From positions 3,528,739 to 3,592,738 of the forward strand of contig NC_054081.1 in assembly GCF_017562075.2 (NCBI RefSeq): a DNA stretch of 64,000 bases, read 5' to 3'. This stretch comes from Anopheles merus. Lineage: Eukaryota > Arthropoda > Insecta > Diptera > Culicidae. Position 1 is the first letter of the stretch. Each line of letters begins with the position of its first letter. The translations under genes and the position numbers were made by a program. Under the pieces are notes generated by a model. It was not told where the DNA came from, made no database searches, and saw nothing but the letters and a program-made list of their open reading frames with translations. This document shows, one piece after another, positions 1 through 10,465 of this stretch.

Positions 1-2
1 AT

Positions 3-1148
3 CAACCACCTGGGTTTGAAGCTCAAGGACAGGAGGAGCTAGTGTGTCGATTGAAACGTAGTATATATGGACTACATCAATCAGCTCGTTGTTGGCATAA
101 GACGCTAAATGAAGTACTTACAAATTTAGGTTTCAAATCCTCTTTCGCAGATCAATGTTTATTTGTCAAGTCGATTCATGGTGGTCAACATATCTTCTTA
201 TTAGTCTATGTGGACGACATACTGATCGCAGCAGCAGACGAAGTAAAGGCCAAGAAGATATACGATCATTTAAGTAAGAAATTTGAAATTAATTGCTTGG
301 GCGAAATACGTCATTTTTTAGGTATGGAAGTGATATGTACTGATGGAATATATGGAATTCGGCTTAAACAGTTTATAGAAAAATTACTAACGGATCACGG
401 AATGCAAGAAGCTAAAGTTGCTAGATCACCAATGGACCCTGGATACCTGAAACAAAGTGCCAATGCAGAGAATTTCGAAGATGCTACAATGTATCGAAGT
501 CTAGTGGGTGGATTGCTATATCTGTCCGTTATGACCAGACCAGATATTGCGGCGTCAGTAGCTATACTGGGCAGAAAGTTTTCATCGCCATCGCAACAAG
601 ATTGGATAGCTGCCAAACGCATACTTCGTTATCTAAAAGGAACAAAAGAGTATTTCTTGCATCTTGGTGGATTCAAAAACCAAGGCCTGATCGGATATTC
701 CGATGCCGATTGGGCAGGCGATTCAGAAAGTAGACGTTCAACATCTGGATTTGTATTCACGTTTGAAGGTGGTGCAATATCATGGTATAGCCGTCGTCAA
801 TCGTGTGTGACATTATCAACTATGGAAGCTGAATATGTTTCACTTTCGGAAGCATGCCAAGAAGCAATGTGGCTAAGGCAGCTGATTAAAGATTTTGGAG
901 AAGATCAATTGAACGCGACTACAATCAAAGAAGATAACCAAGGTTGTATCGCCTTTGTAAAAACAGACAGAATAAGTCGGAAATCGAAGCACATCGATAC
1001 CCGAGAGCGGTTTATAAGAGAACTTTGTGAGAAGAAGGAAATTGTTTTGGAATATTGCCCTACGACTGTCATGGTTGCAGATATAATGACTAAACCATTA
1101 GGTCCGCAGAAACATGACATGTTTCGTAAGATGCTGAAGTTAGAATAA
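3..1148 (+). CDS. Ty1/copia retrotransposon Pol, C-terminal part (reverse transcriptase and RNase H), 5' truncated by window edge
   Basis: The frame is open from base 3 to the TAA at 1146-1148, about 381 codons with no stop. The first possible start codon inside (GTG at 42) is only an internal codon, because coding clearly continues off the left edge. The copia-type reverse transcriptase box YVDDILIA is at about 207-230, followed by the conserved MTRPDIA segment. The RNase H domain shows the D, E and D motifs as SDADWAGD, TMEAEYVSLSEA and EDNQGCIAF, then KHIDTRERFIRE. In intact elements this polyprotein also carries Gag, protease and integrase upstream; these lie outside the window. The enzyme copies element RNA into DNA in cytoplasmic particles. 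The intact frame suggests a fairly young insertion. The family assignment is firm; activity is inferred. Confidence 0.94.
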   Translation, partial: QPPGFEAQGQEELVCRLKRSIYGLHQSARCWHKTLNEVLTNLGFKSSFADQCLFVKSIHGGQHIFLLVYVDDILIAAADEVKAKKIYDHLSKKFEINCLGEIRHFLGMEVICTDGIYGIRLKQFIEKLLTDHGMQEAKVARSPMDPGYLKQSANAENFEDATMYRSLVGGLLYLSVMTRPDIAASVAILGRKFSSPSQQDWIAAKRILRYLKGTKEYFLHLGGFKNQGLIGYSDADWAGDSESRRSTSGFVFTFEGGAISWYSRRQSCVTLSTMEAEYVSLSEACQEAMWLRQLIKDFGEDQLNATTIKEDNQGCIAFVKTDRISRKSKHIDTRERFIRELCEKKEIVLEYCPTTVMVADIMTKPLGPQKHDMFRKMLKLE

Positions 1149-1172
1149 CTGAGGAGAGAAATTCTTCGACAT

Positions 1173-1181
1173 GAGGAGGAG
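1173..1181 (+). other. Polypurine tract of the copia element
   Basis: A purine run (GAGGAGGAG) sits directly before the LTR terminus TGTTG, 24 bases after the Pol stop codon. This is where plus-strand DNA synthesis is primed in LTR retrotransposons. The position and sequence fit; the role is from family knowledge. Confidence 0.75.
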
Positions 1182-1419
1182 TGTTGGAAGTCATGCCGAA
1201 GAACCCTGTTCCTATAAACCCTGTTCCTCTGAACGGTGTTTCCACGCCATAATATGGCTAAGACATTGAACTGTGTTTTAGCTGTCATCGAGCCGCGCTG
1301 ACAGCTTCCGTGTGTGGATAAAATAGATGTGAATAAAACGTGGATTTGCGCAGCAGAACAAATTGGTTTGTCCTCTTTTGTTTTACTCAGCGAATGATTA
1401 ACATTGACTGCGTTCAACA
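1182..1419 (+). mobile_element. 3' LTR of the copia element
   Basis: The repeat starts TGTTGGAAGTC and ends GCGTTCAACA, giving the short terminal inverted repeat TGTTG/CAACA and the canonical TG...CA ends. Its length of 238 bp fits small insect copia LTRs. An AATAAA polyadenylation signal lies at 1332-1337, followed by a T-rich stretch. The matching 5' LTR is left of the window, so the two LTRs cannot be compared and the target-site duplication cannot be checked. Confidence 0.85.
1332..1337 (+). terminator. AATAAA polyadenylation signal in the copia LTR
   Basis: AATAAA lies about 85 bases before the LTR end and is followed by a GT/T-rich stretch (GGTTTGTCCTCTTTTG). This is a likely end-formation signal for element transcripts. 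Confidence 0.5.
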
Positions 1420-1459
1420 ATAACTGCCTACATTCTTTGCGGGACGTTTTTTTGACTTC

Positions 1460-3478
1460 AAGATCAGGGCCGTATGGCCTCAGGAACAATTCTAGGAACG
1501 GTTTCGTGTGGAGATCTGTTTCAGAATCGGTATGGGTTGAGGAACAGTTCCAAGATCACTATGGGTTCAGGAACAGTTCCAGAATCGGTATGGACTCAGA
1601 ATCAATTCTAGGAATGATTTCGTGTGGGAATTAGTTCCAGGACCGGTGTGGATTGAGAAACATTTCCAAAATCACTATGGGTTCAGGATCAGTTCCAGGA
1701 TCTGTATGGACTCAGAATCAATTCTAGGAACTATTGCGAGTGGGAATTAGTTCCAGGACCGGTGTGGGGTGAGAAACAGTTCTAGGATCACTATGGGTTC
1801 AGGAACAGTTCCAGGATCGGTATGGACTCAGGATCAATTCTAGGAACGGTTACGTGTGGAGATCATTTCCAGGACCGGTATGGGTTGAGGAACAGTTCCG
1901 ATGTCACTATGGGTTCAGGAACAGTTCCAGGTCCGGTACGGGTTGAGGAACAATCCCACAACTAGTACGGCTTAGGAATCGGTTTCAGTATCGGTTTAGG
2001 TTCAGGATCAGTTCCAGGAACGGACTTGGTTCCGTATCAATCCCAAGACCGGTATGGGCTCGGGATCATTTCCAGGACCGGTATGAGTTGAGAAACAATT
2101 CCAAGATTACTATGAGTTCTGGAACAGTTCCAGGTCCGGTATGGACTCAGAATCAATCGGTATGGACACAGAATCTAGGAACGGTTTCGTGTGGGAATTA
2201 GTTCCAGGACCGGTGTGGATTGAGAAACAGTTCCAAAATCACTATGGGTTCAGGATCAGTTCCAGGTCCGGTATGGACTCAGAATCAATTCTAGGAATTA
2301 TTTCGTGTGGGAATCAGTTCCAGGACCGGTGTGGGTTGAGACACAGTTCCAAGATCACTATGGGTTCAAGAACAGTTCCAGGTCCGGTATAGACTCAGAA
2401 TCAATTCTAGGAATGATTTCGTGTGGAAATTAGTTCCAGGACCGGTGTGGGTTGAGAAACAGTTCCATGATCACTATGGGTTCAGAAACAGTTCCAGGAC
2501 CGGTATGGAGTCAGGATCAATTGTAGGAATGATTTCGTGTGGGTATCTGTTCCAGGACCGGTGTGGGGTGATAAACAGTTCCTACATCACTAAGGGTTCA
2601 GACTCAGTTCCAGGATCGGTATGGACTCAGGATCAATTCTAGGAACGGTGTTATGAAAGGATCATTTCCAGGATCGGTATGGGTTGAGGAACAACCAGGA
2701 ACAAGGAACAGTACGGCTTCGGAATCGGTTTCAGTATCGGTTTAGGTTCAGGATCAGTTCCAGGAACGAGTTTGGTTCCGTATCAGTTCCAGGACCGGTA
2801 TGGGTTCGGGATCATTTCCAGGATCGGTATAAGTTGAAAAACAGTTCCAAGATCACTATGGGTTCAGGAACAGTTCCAGGACCAGTATTGACTCAGGATC
2901 AATTCTAGGAACGGTTTCATATGAGGATCTGTTCCAGGACCGGTGTGCGTTGAGAAACAGTTCCAAGATCACTATGGTTTCAGGAACAGTTCCAGAATCG
3001 GTATGAACTCAGAATCAATTCTAGGAATGATTTCGTGTGGGAATCAGTTCCAGGACCGGTGTGGGTTGAGAAACAGTTCCAAGATCACTATGGTATCAGG
3101 ATCAGTTCCAGAACCGGTATGGGTTGAGGAACAATCCCACGACTAGTATGGCTTCGGAATCGGTTTCAGCATCGGTTTAGGTTCAGGATCAGTTCTAGGA
3201 CCGGGTTTGGTTCCGTATCATTTCCAGGATCGGTATAAGTTGAGAAACAGTTACAAGATCACTATGGGTTCAGGATCAGTTCCAGGACCGGTATGGGTTG
3301 AGGAACAATCCCACGACTAGTATGGCTTCGGAATCGATTTCAGCATCGGTTTAGGTTCAGCATCAGTTTCAGAACAGGTTTCGGTATCAGTTTCAGGACA
3401 GACTCCAGTGGGGTCCAGGATCATTCTTATGACCGGTATGGGTTTGGGATCAGTTTCAACACTGATATTGGCTCAGAA
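1460..3478. repeat. 2-kb degenerate minisatellite with about 29-bp monomers and about 117-bp higher-order units
   Basis: Monomers resemble GGAACAGTTCC followed by AGGACCGGT and ATGGGTTCA or GTGGGTTGA, about 29 bp long, with 24-bp and 34-bp variants. A four-monomer unit recurs at about 117 bp; for example, the start GTGGGAATTAGTTCC falls at 1623 and again at 1740. Several local frames are open for 60-80 codons, but they restart at each array irregularity and carry stops between them, so no gene is called. The array begins about 40 bp after the copia LTR. The monomer contains the 11-bp palindrome GGAACAGTTCC. The right edge blurs into single-copy DNA near 3478. Confidence 0.92.
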
Positions 3479-5702
3479 GTAGTTTATTTTGATGTGCCTC
3501 TTGAATTTAAAGGATACCTGGGAAATTGGGTTGTTTTTTTTTTTAAATCAGACCTGTAGTTTTTATATTCTTGCTCAAATTATTTCATGCAACTCTGCTC
3601 TTGGACCAAATGAACTAATACATTTAATGCTTACAAAATACCCCTGACAAGCGAGCGACGTACCTGCGAATATTTTGGTGATTGATGAGTCCCCCAAAAA
3701 GATTCAAAGAAACACACCTTCTGTCTTTCGTGACTTCAACAATAATTTAACTTAGCTTATTGAAAAAAAAACCATGTACAATTCCTCCCCCTTTACTTTA
3801 CCCTACAAACGAAACGTTAATTAGTGCAGGCCTGTAAAAGGCAACAGTAGCATCGCATTACCTCGTGCGGAATTTCGCAGCTCGAGTGTAATGTATGCGC
3901 GTCGCTTGGTTTCGGTTCCCGCTCGCGTGCAATAATTATCACCATTTCGTATTCATCTGCATGCGCCCGGCATTTGCTGCATCCGTCTTGGGGCCGGCCG
4001 GGACACGCAGCTGCCTTCTGCCCCTTTCGAGTGTGTATGTGTGTGTGTGTGTCCACCGTGATGCACAGACTACGGGGGAAGCGGCCCCACGCCGAAGTTC
4101 GTGTCGAAGTGCAGGCTCATGTTAAAGAGGTGATGCCGCATATCTTTCCGCCGCAACACACACACACACACCCACACACTACGGAGCGTCCAAGCTCTTA
4201 TGCTTGCCTGCACGCTGCCATTCCTTGCGCGCGTGAAGCATGTCTGAGCCGTAGTAGGTGAGCACTCGGAGTGCTCGCGACAAGAGGGAGCGTTGTCTTT
4301 TGCCTCCCGAGCGCCGGTACTGGAGCTAGCAGAAGTGACCTCTCGAGTGGGCCCACGAGTTCTGCATTGTGCTGCGACACTTGGTCGCGGTAGAGACGGT
4401 ATAAGAGCAGCACACAGAGAGAGAGAGAGAGATAGAGAAAGAGGGAGGCCGGAATTTCCGGAATATACTCAAGACGCCGTGACTTAAACTTTTCGCCAAG
4501 ATGTGCAGCACTTCAGCGTCGTCTCCAAGGGAAGGGTTCGAACGCGGAACGGGTTACATCCGGCGACTAATTCAAAGTGCAACGGTTCGAATCGAATGGC
4601 CGGCGTGTTTGATGATGTGAAAATCGAGAGTGGTGACGTACATACACTTGAGGAACAAAAAAAAACAAGTGAGGAACTTTGCATTGAAACAGGCAAATGT
4701 TTCTAGACATTCAGGTCCACGCCCCAAGGGAAGCGGGCGAATCGGGTTGAGTGGCGAGGATTTTTCCACCCCGAAAATCTATCCGGCTGACCCACGCAGT
4801 CGTCGCTCTTCGCGCAGCGGAGTAGGAAGCTGCAGGACGCCGCGAGCATACCATTTACGTTTGGGTGTTTTTTATTTTTATCGTTATAGTTATGGTTATT
4901 ACATTTTGTTCGCGCTTATTAACATATTTATTATTTCCCCCGAGTCTTTCTGTCGCGCAGTCTCTCTCTCTCTCTTTCTCTTTTCAGCTTAAATTTGTAC
5001 TCTTTTCTTCCTGCTCGAGAAAAGCAGAAGCGGCAGCAATTCGTATGCATTCGCGAAAATAAATTTGGGCGCTAATCGACATCGTTGTAATGTTTTACAT
5101 TGCATTTTCCCTCCCCCTTTCTGCTGGTTTCTCTTAGTGTTTGTGTGCGCAAGGGGTTTGCTCGCTAAATTAGTAGCTGAAGCTAGCAAGCAGGAGTGGA
5201 GCGAGCGAGCGGAAAAATGCGACAGCCAGTGGAAGCGTTACGGGTAAATGAAAAATAATTGGCCCAAGATTGGCCGGATAAATTGGAAAATGGGGGAGGG
5301 CGGGTAACCCTATTTGGGGACCGAAATGAAATGCAAAATCGCTTCCGCGTCCGCCCGCGTAATCGCTCGTCTCGGTGGTGTGCAGGTGCAGACACACACA
5401 CACACACAATACCCGAAAAAGGTGACTGCGGGTGCTTCTTTGTTCTGCTGCGGTGATTCCGTTTGCGCCGAGCGGAAAGAAGGCGACCAAACTCCTCACA
5501 CACGCAGCAGTACGGGGTGAGCTGGCCAGCTTGTAGACACCTTGCAGACTTGTTGAAAAAACACACACACACACACAGACAAACAAGGTTCCATACGTGC
5601 AGTCTCGCCAGTGAAGGTTCACTTTTGCCCTGCACATTGCATATCTTTTGGCGCTTTTGAGTGTTTGTTTGGCTCGAAATTTGCTATAAAAGTGAATGTC
5701 AG
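3479..5702. other. Non-coding stretch with short microsatellites
   Basis: No convincing gene is visible. The stretch holds (TG)n near 4032-4052, (CA)n near 4155-4172, 5392-5408 and 5556-5577, (GA)n near 4416-4433 and (TC)n near 4963-4982. Open frames here are short and repeat-driven. Confidence 0.7.
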
Positions 5703-5720
5703 TCGCCTGAAGGTATGCAA
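5703..5720 (-). promoter_or_regulatory. Su(Hw)-like insulator motif, 16 of 18 matches
   Basis: The site reads GCCTGAAGGTATGCAA on the plus strand. The consensus derived from this window is TTGCATACCTTTAGGCGC (minus-strand sense here), and other sites below are scored against it. I recall the Drosophila Su(Hw) zinc-finger site as a TGCATAC core, a short T/Y run and then GGC, which this fits. This copy lies in otherwise single-copy DNA. Protein binding is inferred. Confidence 0.6.
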
Positions 5721-6584
5721 CCTCCCCCGTTTCCTTGGCCTTCGAACACTCTGTGCTCTGGGGCAGCAAGCTTGTGTCCGGTGTTGAAATCGGCGCGGAA
5801 GGAAGGATAGTTTATGCTCGGTGGAACAGAATGTAATTTCGTTTCTGCACAACCACCGCGGCGCGGCAAGCACTCATCTTGCAGCGTCAGAGTGTGGCCC
5901 GGCTCGGAAACCGGTGTCATTCGCTCGGCCCGGGTTGCAAGTGGTACGACTAATCGGAAATGTAATAACAGCCCCGGTCGACAGCAACCGCCAGCTGGAG
6001 CAAATTTACTGACTTACAGCCCTGCGGAGAGGTTAATCGGTGGACCGGAATGGGTGTGTTGCGCTGTGTTAAGCTGCCGCAATCAGCCAGCTTTGCATGC
6101 TGTAACGTTTGGGCGTTTGCATTAACTTACCTTGGTGGGGGGGGATTTTTTTCTCCTCTTTAACTCACCATCAGTGATACTCTCGACACACAAACACGCT
6201 CGCATCTTTTGTATAAAAATTTATTTTGTTTTTCCGGGTTTCACTTTTAGCATGACGGAAGGAGAAAACATAAAATCAACCTTTACACAATAATGGCAAT
6301 AAGTTAGATATGCTGGATGTTTTTTTTTTCTTCCCTTACTTTTGTTTTTGTTTGTGTGAGGTGTATGTGTATGTGTGTGTGTGTGTGTGTGTTTGTTTAA
6401 CCGCATTCTAAAACCAAATGCGCCTGTTTTTTTGTTGTTGTTGTTGTTGCTGTTTCCTGTTGCTATTTTATGGTTTGTGTTTTTCTTCTTTGCTTTCTGT
6501 TTGTCTTTATATGACTTTTCTTCTTTTTTCGTCTTCTTTATTTGCTCCTGTTTTCTTGTTTGAGTTGGGTTGAAATGTTTTGTG
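5721..6584. other. Non-coding stretch, T-rich towards its right end
   Basis: No gene is visible. A (GT)n run lies at about 6370-6392 and TTG repeats near 6431-6450. The plus-strand TTTATT at 6220-6225 is AATAAA on the minus strand and could be a distal poly(A) signal for the minus-strand gene, but nothing else supports that. Confidence 0.5.
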
Positions 6585-6758
6585 TTTCTTCTTCTTCTTC
6601 TTCTTCTTCTTCTTCTTTTTCTCTCTCTTCTTCTTCTTCTTCTTCTTCTTCTTCTTCTTCTTCTTCTCCTTTTTCTTCTTTTCATCTTCTTCTTTTATTC
6701 TTCTTCTTCTTCTTCTTTTCTTCTTTTTCTTTTTCTTTTTCTTCTTCTTCTTCTCTTC
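6585..6758. repeat. TTC/GAA polypyrimidine-polypurine tract
   Basis: About 174 bp are almost entirely TTC units with short T or CTC interruptions. All six frames are open by composition, giving Ser, Leu, Phe, Arg, Lys or Glu runs, none of which is a protein. GAA/TTC tracts of this length can form intramolecular triplex DNA. Confidence 0.95.
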
Positions 6759-7770
6759 GTGTGAATTTAAAAATGTACTCTATCTAGCTATATCACTACG
6801 AAAAGTGGATATACTTTCATCGCCGCCCCATTGTTTTCCGCGTGTGTTTCGTTTTGTCACTAATTGTTGTAAGAATGCGTTTTTCTGTTGTTGTTATGGT
6901 TTGTTTGTCTGCATGTTTCGTGTGTTTGTTTGTTTTGGTTGTTCGTGTCGTTCGGTTGGTTTTGCAATTATACTTAGCAAGCTTCTATAATTCCTTCGTT
7001 ATCTAGACATCTTCGCTTATACATGTAAATGGTGACGCGTATGCGCAAGGGTGTTGTGTGTGTGTGTGGATGTGTGTTTTTAATAATACTCTTTCTCCCT
7101 CTCCTTCTCTCATTGTAATTTTCTATAATTTTCACTCTAGCTATCTCTTCCGATATGACTCCACATGGGTAAAGCGGGCGCATCACCAGCAGGTGGGGGT
7201 GGGGAGGGGTCCAAGGGAGCGGGTCACGGAGGGGAGGGGGGATGTGATGGGTAGTAGAAAGAGTTTCGAACGTTTTAATAAAATGCTGCCGTCGCGGTCA
7301 CACCCGGCAACGGTAACAATGCAGTTGGCAGAGGAGTGTGAATATGTTTAAGCGGGCGTAGAGGAAGCTGGCGATCAAAATGGATGATTTGCTAGGTGCA
7401 GTGTTTGCCATGCTGCGGTGCTGGGATATGTTTCGTTCGAGTTTTGCTCCACCCACTGGGGGTTCGGTGTAAACCACACTTAGCAAAACAGTGCTTCGGC
7501 GATTCCTGCTTCGTTGCGATCCGTCACACGCCTGCGATATCACTAAAAAATAGCACGGTGGTTTCCTTTTTAGTACCGTTTGGCTTCCGTGTTATGCGGC
7601 AAAATAGCTTTCGTTGTGTTGTGAAACAATTAGCTAGCTGCGAGCGAAGTCCAATGTTAGTGCCGCTTGAAAGGGAACGCGGGAACATGAGGGGAGCAAT
7701 GATATGGACCGTGATGTGGAGCGTGACAGGGAGAGGTTTCCCTTAATAAAATCCTTGTTAGTCAGTGTGA
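6759..7770. other. Non-coding stretch
   Basis: Nothing recognisable as a gene. There is a short GT run at about 7047-7074 and a G-rich patch at about 7194-7245. Confidence 0.6.
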
Positions 7771-8073
7771 TACAGGGGTTTTCAAGACAGTTTCGAATTA
7801 TAAATTTTTTTTTATAAACCGCGTGCAAGAAGTAATTTCACTTCTGTCTGACATTTCATTTCCATCATAATAATTTTTAATTTCTTCAGCATGATTTTCA
7901 ACACGTCTCAAGCTGGACTGAGTTCGACAGTTCTTTGTGATGTGTTGAACAATATGTATTAAAAACTGAAAATTTATTATGCAGCAAATACACCATTTGA
8001 CAGCTGTTGAAAAACATGCTGAAGGTGGTGAATAATTATGTACACATTCGAACATGACTAGGAAACGCCTGTA
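7771..8073. mobile_element. MITE, family 1, copy 1
   Basis: The left end starts TACAGGGGTTTTCAAGACAG. The right end, read in reverse complement, starts TACAGGCGTTTCCTAGTCAT, so the ends are imperfect inverted repeats over tens of bases. Both arms continue into related sequence containing TTCGAA and a CAGCATG..TTTTCAACA block. There is no coding capacity. Length is 303 bp. A clear target-site duplication was not found. Confidence 0.7.
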
Positions 8074-8105
8074 TTCTACATTACACTGATATTTTATCAC
8101 CATCA

Positions 8106-8363
8106 TGCAGAGTTTTCCGAGTCAATTTCCAATGCCCACAAGAGCAATTCATTGCTTGCGGGATGATTTTCAAAACAGCTGTCAAATATTGCATTTGCAT
8201 CACAATAATAATTCAGTTTTTTAACATAATTTTCAACACGTCTCAAGTTCAAGCAAGAGTTTGTCAGCTGACGTGTCAGTTTTGTGGTGTGTTGAAAATC
8301 ATCGATAAGAACCGAAATTTCATTCTGATGTGAACATTCGGAAGTGACGTGGGAAACCCTGCA
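8106..8363. mobile_element. MITE, family 1, copy 2
   Basis: The left end is TGCAGAGTTTTCCGAGTCA. The right end, in reverse complement, is TGCAGGGTTTCCCACGTCA. The element is 258 bp, non-coding, and shares the internal TTTTCAACACGTCTCAAG block with its left neighbour, so it belongs to the same family. Confidence 0.65.
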
Positions 8364-8605
8364 ATATTTTTTTATTTATTCAGCATGATTTTGCAACACT
8401 TCAACCGTCCTGCTGCTACCGTTTCTTCACCAAAATTTGAAGCCGGATCTCATCATCTCGTTTACTGTTCAGTGTTGAAAATCATACTGAAGAAGTTAAA
8501 AAGCTATTATGACGAAAATGAAATGTCAGAGTGATGTGCAAAAACTTCTTGCACGTGGTGGAAAAAAAATGTTTACATTCGAAACGGACTTGCAAAACCG
8601 CTGCA
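8364..8605. mobile_element. MITE, family 1, copy 3 (right arm clear, left end lost)
   Basis: The right end, in reverse complement, is TGCAGCGGTTTTGCAAGTCC. It runs for about 130 bases in close similarity to the left arm of the first copy at 7771-7905, including CACGTGCAAGAAG-like, CTGACATTTCATTT and CTTCAG(T/C)ATGATTTTC blocks. The three elements together form a foldback-like cluster. Confidence 0.6.
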
Positions 8606-10022
8606 AGGAAAGAGCGTTACTCGTAGTTTGAAGCGTTATTTTTTGTTCGAACATGTAACGCAAGTAAGTAATGTAACGCAAAACAACAAACGTAACGTTG
8701 CACCTGTCACGGTATTGCGTTCATTTGTTTTGGGGATTATGGTGACGTAACCAAAACCAATCAGTGTACCACACCACACACACACACACACACACACACT
8801 TACACACAAACAAACAAACATGCAGGCACACTGATTCATGATATGCACAAACTGGATGCGATGGATGGCAAGAGTGGCGGAGTTTCGAACGAACAGAAGC
8901 GATGGCATTTACGGCGTTACGGCTAGCTTCTCCAGATAATAGAGTCTTTACGTTGGGCTCAAGCGCTTACGATAACGATATATATATATATTTTTTTTTT
9001 ATATTTATATAGTTAGTATTTTTGGACTATATTAATATTAACAATGCTACCCCCGTGCACTCCCTTTCCTTCTGGCGAGGGCGAGAGGGGTTTCTTAACT
9101 AATGCTACAATCTTTGTGTTTGTCTTTCCATCTTCCACCTGCGGTTTAGGCGTCGTACCATAGATCAGAGGCTACATCTTATCAGCGTTTTTGTTCGTCT
9201 GCTTCTCTTTTTTCATATTTTTTTTTTCGTTTGGATATGTGTTGGGTTGCACGAGATTAGAAAGTTTCGGGGCTTGAGAAGTGAGTCTTTCACTCGTGGA
9301 TATGTGTGGTTGTGTGAGCGAGAATGATACACAGCGAAGCCACGTGAAGTGAAAAGGGGTACAATTGGGCTGTGAGAGTGTTTGCACAAGGCAAGGCAAG
9401 GTTTGTGGCGATTCACTTGATATTGCAAACGATCGTCAGCCGATGCTACGAAGCGCGCAGCGTCATCGTTGATCCCATCACAATCACAATCACACGCAAT
9501 GGTATCACTATTGGCGCCACTGCTTTGTAATATCGGTCGGCGTCGTTTGTGGCCATTTCGCCAACCTTACCTTTCAAAACCTCTATGCATGTGTGTGTTT
9601 GTGTTGTTGCTCGTCTTCCACGTCCCATTTGTCCTTCCCCGTTGTGGGTGGCTGGATGAATGAGAGCCGCTCCTGCCTTACAAGTGGGTGGAAAAAAAAA
9701 ACATTCCCCGCCACCGCTCGTTTGCATGCGACGGCAAAGAATAGCAGTTTGTATGTGTGTTGTTTTTTGCGTGCGTGTGTGTGAGAGTGTGTGTTTGCTT
9801 GTTTGCTTCGACGCGATTGTGTCGATAATCGATGTAAGTAAAGCTCAGTTCTTAGATTATACGAGGATTAGCTACCCTACTATATCAAGGAGAATTGTTT
9901 TTTTTTTGAGGGGAAATGTGTTTAAAACTGAATTGACAAGTATCTATGCGGTTCCCTCCCCCCTGCCCACTGCTCCAGCTTAGAGGAGGGACCGATCTCT
10001 CTCTCTCTTTCTTTCGCTCGGT
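8606..10022. other. Region downstream of the kirre/rst stop codon; possible 3' UTR, no other gene seen
   Basis: This lies just beyond the minus-strand gene's stop and could be its 3' UTR, but no AATAAA close to the stop was found on that strand. It holds (CA)n at 8775-8799, an AT/T run near 8980-9010 and short GT runs. The 3' end of the transcript cannot be placed from sequence alone. Confidence 0.4.
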
Positions 10023-10465
10023 TTACACGTGTGTCGCCAGTACGCCCGGTTTGATGGTGTTGCTGGAAGGAAGAATGAACTGTCCCGGAGGGCTGTTGGG
10101 CTGCTGCTGCTGCTCTCTCCCGACCGTACCGCCCGCGATCGATGGCGCCTGGGAGAGCTGCGAGCTGGCCAGCGACAGCGAGCCGGACTGGGTCGAGCTC
10201 GGGCTGCTCGAGCCGGTCGCTAGCAGGGCGGCCGAGTTGGTGCCGTTGCCGGTGGTGGGGCCGGCCGCCGCCGGCGGCAGCCCCAGCCCGAGCAGACAGT
10301 TCTGGTTGCGCGTGGCGCTGTACGGTGGTGGGGCCGGCGTCGCGGCCGGATTGGCCGTCGCCGGCGGGGGCAGCTGCATCGGGCTGGGGCCGCGCCCGTG
10401 CAGCGTCCCGTAGTTGGCGCCGAACCGCGTGTCCAGCCCGAGGTGGCAACCGAGCATGGGATGGT
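10023..10465 (-). CDS. kirre/rst: kirre/rst last coding exon: tail with PDZ-binding end
   Basis: 443 bp with acceptor CCCTCCCCAG. It joins in frame to the previous exon, giving NHPMLGCHLGLDTRFG at the junction. It is rich in Pro, Ala, Ser and Gln and ends GQFILPSSNTIKPGVLATHV, then TAA. The terminal T-x-V is the class I PDZ ligand known for the Kirre/Neph1 family, which binds ZO-1-type scaffolds. Confidence 0.93.

Noticed and set aside
1404..3146. Series of 67-83 codon open frames with repeated Ser/Gly/Val/Pro motifs
   Set aside because: They are translations of the minisatellite; stops fall between every unit, no start context, and the repeat keeps no frame.
1460..3478. GGAACAGTTCC boxes as heat-shock or steroid response elements
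   Set aside because: The spacing (GAA, three bases, TTC) fits neither a heat-shock element nor a standard hormone element; it is a property of the repeat.
4560..4600. GGTTCGAATC-like sequence as a tRNA B-box
   Set aside because: No A-box, no cloverleaf stems and no anticodon arm around it.
6221..6685. 154-codon Arg/Lys-rich frame on the minus strand
   Set aside because: It is the complement of the TTC tract; composition alone keeps it open.
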